DNA of 64,000 bases from Enoplolaimus lenunculus (lineage: Eukaryota; Nematoda; Enoplea; Enoplida; Thoracostomopsidae), in the NCBI GenBank assembly GCA_030248215.1, contig JASANG010000772.1, forward strand, positions 81,611 to 145,610, written 5' to 3'. The translations under genes were made by a program, and so were the position numbers. The notes under the pieces are model-generated. The model ran no database searches. It saw only the letters and a program-made list of their open reading frames with translations, and had not been told where the DNA came from. Of the stretch, positions 57,401-64,000 are shown piece after piece (positions within the stretch are counted from its first letter, which is position 1; the number at the start of each line of letters is the position of its first letter).

Positions 57401-59971
57401 TAAAGTTTTAATGGCAAACTTTGAAACTGTGGTCACTAAACCAACAGGAATGCACGTAGAAATTGGCATTCGGAGTTATTTGTTAACCGGCACAGTAGAT
57501 ACAGGCGCTAATATTAGCCTAATGCAATTTGGTATTTACCAGAAATATTTTTCGGATATACCGCTCAATACGGATAATATCATTACATGCAAGTCCTACA
57601 ATGGCGGCCGAATCTACAACACAGTCGGATATATCAAACAGCAGATAACTATTGGTAACACGACAAAATTAGCAAGAATACATATCGCACCGGTATTACC
57701 AACTGCATTGCTTATTGGCAACAACATTTTATATAATTTTAATGTTGTTTTAAACTATAATGGATGTACTATTACTGTAAATTCGAAGGTAATTCCTTCA
57801 TGGCGATCACGACAAGTTTTTAAAAACGGAAAAATAACATTTGAATATATTCCAAATTATACAGCGTCATCGCAGCACATTGCCGCTTCGAGAGCACAAA
57901 CAGATATTACGTATAAACATCGCCGAAATTCACAGGAAAATTATAATATACATACGTTTAATACTGGACAGGCGCCAGTAAACTTGGTAATTGAACCAAA
58001 ACAAATACAAACTAATTTGCATAAAACAATACACATTAAGAACACACATACAACTGGATTAATTCATAGAGAACTATCAGACGCAAAAGATATAGAAACT
58101 GATACGGCAATAATTAAAAAGGTGAATGAAATACCGCTGCCTAGTACGAGGGCTTTAACAAATAACCATAAATCAAATGGTGTATCAGTTGAAAACACAA
58201 CGGAAAAATACCGTTGCAGAAAACTTATGGTGCTAGAGCGGAGAAAATTTCGCTTAATAAAACTGGACTAGCAATGCAACATAAACCACGTGAATTACAC
58301 AGTATGGCATGTGCACAACGGGGTGTGTGCAGCAAACCGCGTGAAAATCAAATTCCATTTTTCATGGAAGTCAATTATGAATTGTATATAAAAACCTGGC
58401 AACGGTCAAGGCCTTGCAATAAATTCAGTGAACTTTGTCGGGCAGGGGTCCTGTGGTTGCCCTGCAACCACAGTTCCCCCGCCCTCAGTTACCGCGGGCC
58501 CTGTTTATGTCCTCCCGTGGCCTCTAGTGCTTGCAAACCCGCTTTTAAGGCGACATTACCGTCGCTTTGTACTTGTTAGAGTTAAGTTGATTTTAGTAGT
58601 TTATGAATGTGCCGTTATTTCGCCTTATATTGTGCCCATATTCGTTATTTCTTATATTATGGGTTATTTTTGCTCGTGCATTCTATTTTCCTATTCAAAA
58701 CCTTTAAATTTACCAAAAATCTCCCCAAAATTCCCTAACTTATTTCTGCCAATTTTTCGACTACCCCTTGAGTTTTCCGCCTAAATAATCAATCTATTGG
58801 CTTAGCTAGTTTTCAGTTATCGGACATTATACGAGTAGTGTAAAAATTGCGTGTGTTAGCAGAATTGAACGGAATTGTACAGAATTGATAGTTTTAGCCA
58901 GAATTACGGCTTGGATTTGCGTATTAGCGGAATTATTGTGTTTAGGCCTCGAAAACGGTAGTTTGTAAGCATTGCGTGTTTTGTGTTGCAAATTGTGCAG
59001 CTACGGTTCCGGCGAGTTATAGAGCGCTATTGCTGTTATATAGTTGTTCGTTTGCGAAGAATTGCGGTAATTTCACGATGGCTGGCCAATTTAATCACGG
59101 ATTTGACGTAAAACTTGGATTTTCGCCCGATTTTGACATAATTTTGAGTTATTCCGAAATTTTGTAAAATTGCGGATTTCACGAGTCAAATTGGTGTTGC
59201 CGACGTTTATATTGTGTACGTTGCCGTATTATCTGTGGTATATGGGAAGAATGACATAGCTAGGGCAAATGGCCGAAGCAGGGCAAAAGAAACAGAACGA
59301 AACAAAACAAAAGAAACACAAGCAAAAGAAACGAAAACAAGGAACAAAAATTAATATAATAAAAGTTACAGAATTTATGCAAAATAGATAAATGTGTGGG
59401 CGACTAGCCCGAATTGTATATATGTTCAGTCTTGAAACAATTTGAGAAGATTTGGTGTTGTTTTGAAACACGGAGAACTCTATTATTGTGTGCTTTTCGC
59501 TATTAGGTGGAAACTACTTGTTGTGTTTATAATTGTTCGGTTTAATTCCGCGCTTGAAGGATTAATTGGTAAGAACTTTCTGAATTGAGTACCGTAGAAC
59601 TGTTTTAAAATCAGAACTGTTATGGGTGGGCTATTTGTATGTACTCCCGAGTCCGGTGTGTTGAGCGCCGGAACCTGTCCTTGTTAGGTAGTGCGTTCAA
59701 CGGACGCACCGGGGCTCGGTCATTACTCAAACCGCTCGGAACGCATATAAACGTTCGCTGTCATATAAACTGTACACTAAACGTAAGCTTAGATCGAATT
59801 GAATCAATAGCATCGGTAAACACCGTATAACATGGTATACTGTATAACCGTATCTGTGCCTTCTGTAAAAACGTTCTTCAGTAAATTCTTAAAACCGGCC
59901 TGACGTTGGTGAAGGGCGAATACGCTATCGTCATAGATCTCGAACTTGGCCGTATACGTGAAAATCCGACA
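54439..59971 (+). mobile_element. LTR retrotransposon, non-autonomous (Gag-protease only)
   Basis: LTRs at 54439-56088 and 58324-59971 (about 1.65 kb each, TG...CA) are nearly identical by eye, with roughly a dozen differences, so insertion was recent. The internal part is only about 2.2 kb. After the 5' LTR comes TGGTGACCACGATGG, a plausible primer-binding site. The single long reading frame is Gag with an aspartic protease; reverse transcriptase, RNase H and integrase are absent, so the element would depend on another for mobility. No clear target duplication was found. The family (Gypsy or Bel/Pao) cannot be settled without pol. The element looks structurally whole for its non-autonomous type. 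Confidence 0.85.
56190..58271 (+). CDS. Gag-protease polyprotein of the LTR element
   Basis: 693 codons between the LTRs. The N-terminal 250 residues are Thr/Asn/Pro-rich. A CCHC zinc knuckle lies near residues 270-285 (CFYCERTGHIARDCEKR) and a second Cys/His-rich segment follows at about 318-330. At about 430-440 the retropepsin motif VDTGANISLM is followed by a beta-rich stretch ending ALLIGNNILYNFNVVLNY, the usual second half of the protease. The last 140 residues have no recognised domain. A virus-like relic, described only as part of the element. Confidence 0.8.
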   Translation: MQNALKTNSGSVNRRIVRCMARKTQTGENGSNAQKTPTLSVESEPKNTELTNSVNSTIVDVHIQEPKRAEIPKTEPILPQATAARTVQSETIPNNLNTVKKAVSSQNTGRGMQFNALPSTYAPIPQNFPNVITSSIVGTTVNTTVTWTNHPGNSRYIFTQPVTQLPALIPKQKQCLDAKVQGIFDPVQEPNATQVHNTMAFQQQHNMISQSITQQFIRTLSPEQLRMFQKLYCNQQNTYARNNTQTRHGQFRTPRTAQQMQKLRDSGACFYCERTGHIARDCEKRIAALKYRAKNLKKAGDQGGTSLINQSDVTVYKYCKKSNHKAGNCFFRPGRKANNLINNTNNTVNNTKILTNQDNAPSDNTTGAYQMPSVNQAELSMPINLRIRKLHEEPIQCVNSMPANKVLMANFETVVTKPTGMHVEIGIRSYLLTGTVDTGANISLMQFGIYQKYFSDIPLNTDNIITCKSYNGGRIYNTVGYIKQQITIGNTTKLARIHIAPVLPTALLIGNNILYNFNVVLNYNGCTITVNSKVIPSWRSRQVFKNGKITFEYIPNYTASSQHIAASRAQTDITYKHRRNSQENYNIHTFNTGQAPVNLVIEPKQIQTNLHKTIHIKNTHTTGLIHRELSDAKDIETDTAIIKKVNEIPLPSTRALTNNHKSNGVSVENTTEKYRCRKLMVLERRKFRLIKLD

Positions 59972-61179
59972 TTATCCGTTCTGTTACTCGTATTAAACCT
60001 GCAAAACTCGGTGTTAACACTCCAGAGCGTACTAACCCGAATCAAATCACTAGAAGTGCATGAGTCAAGAACCTATGACTTTCGGATATTTTAGCCTCAA
60101 ACAGGGCCAAATTGCGAAGTCCAGAGCTGACAAACTTGACATTATTATTCACATATGTGAACTAAATTCCTTGCTATGATTTTTAATGAATTATTTGCAG
60201 CTGCAAGTTTTTCGAACGGAATTTTGGACAAATTTTGCAACTGAAAGTTGCAGCTGCAAGTTCTCGCAGCAAAAACTTGCACGTGTAAATAGAGCTTAGC
60301 ACGTTAAGTATAAACTATTCCAAATAAAACCCCACCTTACTAGCTATGTTAATATCTGTAACGAATTATCTTGAAGAAGAAGAAGAAGAGGAGGTGAAGA
60401 TGGAAGCCCCCTACTCCAGCACCTGTGCCGCGTACAGTGCCAAACTAAAGCAGAGTTAATTATCAGTGACAGAGTGGTGGATTTTAGCCTTTTGAAATTT
60501 GAGTTTATAGGAAATACTTTTACAAGGTGGCAAAATTTTTGATTTGTTCGTTTACGCATTAATTTGTTCGGTTGCGCTTGTGTTATGTTTGTTTGTATGG
60601 TTGTTTGTCTGGATACGTTTTTATATGTTTGTACTTTGCAAATTTGTCGAGCAACGTAGGGTCACAAACTACAGCAATACATGACGTCAAAGAAGCCGAA
60701 TTACACCGCATTTTGTGTTGAGTGTTAGAATGCAACAATTTTGGAACATTCAAAATCAAAGAATCGATGAACATGCAGTGCTCTGTAAGCAGTATGAACT
60801 TTGTAGAATGTTTGCTAAAATACTTTGGGATTTAAAGGTCAATATGTATTAATGCGTAGCTAGGTGCTAAATTGTCGGCGGATCATTCAATAAGTGAAAA
60901 AGTTTTGTTTTTTACAAGTTAGTGTAAGGTTTGTGTTTTTAATAGTAAATGTTATTTGCACTTGCACGACTCATTTTTTTGACAGAACACAACTCCATAG
61001 TGGTGATATTAATAACTGTTGCAGAAATTATGTCATGACGCCGAGCAGTGTAATAAGTTGGGTAGGCTAGGTATCTTACGGCGGTTTTCAGTTCTGAGTT
61101 CTTGCAGTTGAAAATCAGGGAATGTAAGCATGCGAAACATGCTTGTCCGTGTGTATACGCAAAATGCATTGCACTATAT
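59972..61179. other. Spacer right of the LTR element
   Basis: No exon recognised. It contains a short GAAGAAGAAGAAGAGGAGG simple repeat near 60372-60392 and, from about 60940, sequence related to the SINE cluster (GCATGCGAAACATGCTTGTC, ATGCATTGCACTATATAG). Confidence 0.45.
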
Positions 61180-61540
61180 AGTATGTTTTCCTGCAGCATA
61201 CCATCGACATATATAGTCGGCGGTAAAAGTAGTTGGAGAGGTGAGCTTTGTGGACCAGTGGTAACAGAGTCTGCCTGATACTCTGAAGGTCGCTAGTTCG
61301 AAACCACCCGTAACCCGCTTTTCCAGCTTTTAATTAAAAGCCCCCAAGTCCCGGTTGTTCCATAGACTGACATGGGGGCCACGCCGTGAGCGCAATGGTA
61401 TATTGGCGCACTATGAACACGGTATTCAGTCGAAAATATGAAGGAAGGTCAAGGGATGACGTTATTGAAAATTGTGCACGTAAGGATATAATACATGCTT
61501 GTCCGTGTGTATATGCAAAATACATTGCACTATATAGCAT
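61180..61540 (+). mobile_element. SINE, type B head
   Basis: tRNA-like head with A box TGTGGACCAGTGGTAACAG and B box GGTCGCTAGTTCGAAACC (about 61254-61307), then the tail CCCGCTTTTCCAGCTTTTAA, CCCAAGTCCCGGTTGTTCC and ACTGACATGGGGGCCACGCC. The tail is shared with the type A units, the head is not. Confidence 0.75.
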
Positions 61541-62520
61541 GTAAGCATGTGAGACATGCTTGTCCGTTATGTGCACATGCAATATAGTGCAGTGCACTGA
61601 ATGTATGCTAGCTGGCAGCATACGGTCGACAAATATAGTAGACGAAAAATTCAGTTGGACAGGCGGGCTGCATGGCGCAGTGGTAGAGTGCTCGCTCAAG
61701 GATCCATAGGCTGAGAGTTCGATCCCCGCTCTAGCCCGCTTTTCCAGCTGCTTAGTTGAAAAGTCTGATGTCCCGGTTCCTACCTTGACTGACATGGGGG
61801 CTACGCCGTGAGCGCAATGGCAAACTGCCGCGCTATGAACACGGTATCCAGTCGAAAATAGGATGGACGGTCAAGGGACGACCTTGTTGAAAATAAGGGA
61901 ATGTAAGCATGTGAGACATGCTTGTCCGTTATGTGCACATGCAATATAGTGCAGTGCACTGTATGTATGCTAGCTGGCAGCATACGGCCGACAAATATAG
62001 TCGACGAAAAATACAGTTGGACGGGCGGGCTGCGTGGCGCAGTGGTAGAGTGCTCGCTCAAGGATCCATAGGCTGAGAGTTCGATCCCCGCTCTAGCCCG
62101 CTTTTCCAGCTGCTTAGTTGAAAAGTCTGATGTCCCGGTTCCTACCTTGACTGACATGGGGGCTACGCCGTGAGCGCAATGGCAAACTGCCGCGCTATGA
62201 ACACGGTATCCAGTCGAAAATAGGATAGACGGTCAAGGGACGACCTTGTTGAAAATAAGGGCATGTAAGCATGTGAGACATGCTTGTCCGTTATGTGCAC
62301 ATGCAATATAGTGCAGTGCACTGTATGTATGCCAGCTGGCAGCATACGGCCGACAAATATAGTCGACGAAAAATACAGTTGGATAGGCGGGCTGCGTGGC
62401 GCAGTGGTAGAGTGCTCGCTCAAGGATCCATAGGCTGAGAGTTCGATCCCCGCTCTAGCCAGCTTTTCCAGCTGCTTAGTTGGAAGGTCTGATGTCCCGG
62501 TTCCTACCTTGACTGACATA
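61541..62520 (+). mobile_element. Tandem SINE array, type A head, 362-bp period
   Basis: Three units whose heads start at 61665, 62027 and 62389, exactly 362 bp apart. Each head reads GGGCTGCGTGGCGCAGTGGT, AGAGTGCTCGCTCAAGG, then B box GAGAGTTCGATCCCCGCTCT. The tail runs CCCGCTTTTCCAGCTGCTTA to CCTACCTTGACTGACATGGG. Units are nearly identical, so the array is young. No pol III terminator (TTTT run) closes each head. Confidence 0.85.
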
Positions 62521-62880
62521 GCATACTTTCCGGAAGCATAAGGTCAGTTGGGGAGGCTTGCTTTGTGGCGCAGAGGTAACAGCGTCTGCCTGACACGCAG
62601 AAGGTCGCTGGTTAGAAACCACCCGTAACCCGCTTTTCCAGCTTTTTAATTAAAAGTTCCCAAGTCCCGGTTGTTACAAAGACTGACATGGGGGCCACGC
62701 CGTGAGCGCAATGGTATATTGGCGCACTATGAACACGGTATTCAGTCGAAAATATGAAGAAAGGTCAAGGGATGACCTTATTGAAAATTGTGCACGTAAG
62801 AATATAATACATGCTTGTCCGTGTGTATATGCAAAATACATTGCACTATATAGCATACTTTCCGGAAGCATAAGGTCAGT
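62521..62880 (+). mobile_element. SINE, type B head, second copy
   Basis: Head TTGTGGCGCAGAGGTAACAG with GCGTCTGCCTGACACGCAGA and B box GGTCGCTGGTTAGAAACC, then the shared tail. It ends with the same GCATACTTTCCGGAAGCATA word that begins it (62521 and 62854), so it is bounded by a direct repeat. Confidence 0.75.
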
Positions 62881-63224
62881 TGGGTGATTCCATGCCTATG
62901 GCCAAAAATTTTAGCATTCAAGCGCGTACCAATGAGTCATGCTGCATCACAATTAACTGCTGAGTGTCAGTCTAGGTAGGAGTGGGGTTTCAGACCTTTT
63001 TTCATTGAGCAGCTACAAAGTGGACCAACAGAGCGGGGTCGAACTAGCGGCGTTAGGATTCCGAAGAAAGCTTCTAACTACTTTTATCGTCGACTATATA
63101 ACATCTCAATGTCGGTTGCATATATTGCATATGCACCAGGACAAGCCTGTCTCACATCCTTTCAATCAGTTTTTTGTTTTTATGCCTTGTAAGAAGCTCA
63201 ACATTGTTCACATGTATATTAGTT

Positions 63225-63480
63225 CTGTAAGCATATGAGACATGCTTGTCCTGGTGCATATGCAATATATGAAATGCACATTGTGTAGTATGCTTGCCGG
63301 CAGCATACGGATGACACGTATAGTCGACGAAAAATGCAGTTGGATAGGCGGGAAGCGTGGTGCAGTGGTAGAGTGTTCGCTTAAGTAGGTGAAAGTTCGA
63401 TCCCTCCTCTGGAGGCCCGCTTTTCCAGCCGCTTAGTAAAGGTCCGATGTCTCGGTTCCTACCTGGACTGACAGGTTATT
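63225..63480 (+). mobile_element. SINE, type A head, diverged
   Basis: Head GGGAAGCGTGGTGCAGTGGT, AGAGTGTTCGC, B box GAAAGTTCGATCCC, with a few bases missing relative to the tandem units; tail CGCTTTTCCAGCCGCTTAG to CCTACCTGGACTGACA. It ends about 110 bp upstream of the POLR3B start codon. Confidence 0.75.
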
Positions 63481-63589
63481 CCATGCTCGTTTTCTATATA
63501 TGAAGGCTCTATATAGTTCCTTATTTAGTGTTTTATATTTATATATTACAATTGAACACTGTTTTACAATCTTAGTACCTGGGTGAACC

Positions 63590-63967
63590 ATGGATATTTC
63601 TGATGATTTGTTCAAGCCCGTTAAAGCGATCGAGGTACTTGCATAAATATCATGTGTGCTCTAAAATACGATGAATGTAGTGTGCTTCAAATTAAAGATG
63701 AAAGTTAACGCTTCATACGTTATGTGCCCTGGTAGCACTTTGCGCCTCCGTTCATTCACTCATTGTCAAGATATGACTTCAGCGAGGCGAACTGGTTGTT
63801 TTCGCCCATGATGCAATTTTCTGCACAATCAGAATAAAATATCAAAAGTATGTGTTTTTCATTATTTAACTGTTTAGGACAAGTGGCTTCTGGTTCCGGC
63901 ATATCTAAAAGCAAAAGGTTTGATCAAACAGCATCTGGATTCCTTCAACTACTTTATCAATGTAGAG
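63590..63967 (+). CDS. POLR3B: DNA-directed RNA polymerase III subunit 2, 5' part
   Basis: Second-largest subunit of RNA polymerase III, which makes tRNA, 5S rRNA and other small RNAs. Two coding exons are in the window: 63590-63634 ([15 protein letters not shown], donor CGAG|GTACTT) and 63878-63967 (acceptor CTGTTTAG, donor TAGAG|GTAAGA). Exon 2 encodes [20 protein letters not shown] then [10 protein letters not shown], which matches the start of POLR3B (human ...[26 protein letters not shown]). Both junctions are phase 0. The N-terminal 15 residues are shorter than in human. The remaining 1,000 or so residues lie beyond the right edge. Confidence 0.93.
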
Positions 63968-64000
63968 GTAAGAAAATTGAAATTTTCTTTTCAAATATGA

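Noticed and set aside
58316-59850. Small open frames inside the LTRs
   Set aside because: They occur identically in both LTRs and lack any domain; they are by-products of repeated sequence.

Overview
The window is animal nuclear DNA: AT-rich, intron-rich, with most genes split into short exons and transposon remnants filling introns and spacers. A nicotinic receptor subunit and a rhodopsin-class peptide receptor mark it as a metazoan with a nervous system, and the compact introns and the mix of MITEs and tRNA-derived SINEs suggest an invertebrate. I cannot fix the phylum from the sequence. I built the gene models by hand, matching exon phases at splice sites and comparing remembered family sequences; no search was run. 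Layout: ADPGK, an ADP-dependent glucokinase (1185-6392, minus, 6 exons, 506 aa); the 3' end of an unrecognised gene (6937-8132, minus), with a doubtful further exon near 9.7 kb; a nicotinic acetylcholine receptor alpha-type subunit (12462-20168, minus, 11 exons, 515 aa); an unrecognised 7-exon gene (23815-28549, minus, 268 aa); a class A peptide GPCR (33240-36560, minus, 2 exons, about 956 aa); MND1 (42783-46350, minus, 6 exons, 206 aa); NTHL1 (49685-53741, minus, 6 exons, 293 aa); a non-autonomous LTR retrotransposon with only Gag and protease (54439-59971, plus); a cluster of tRNA-derived SINEs (about 61180-63480); and the first two coding exons of POLR3B (63590-63967, plus), which runs off the right edge. 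All recognised cellular genes except POLR3B lie on the minus strand. The genes do not form a pathway. MND1 and NTHL1 are neighbours that both act on DNA (meiotic recombination and base excision repair), which is probably chance. The spacers hold several MITE families that can be classed by their ends and target duplications: a Mutator-like family with 9-bp duplications and a core of TTAGGC repeats, a hAT family with 8-bp duplications and CAGGGTG ends (one copy inserted in another), a piggyBac-like family at TTAA, a TA-flanked family built of GAGTTGA motifs, and others. The signals most worth a second look are an array of four hairpins with an identical core and different but still paired stems (31984-32130), the TTAGGC-carrying MITE family, a terminal-inverted-repeat element holding five copies of one palindrome, and the unrecognised but phase-consistent gene at 23.8-28.5 kb.
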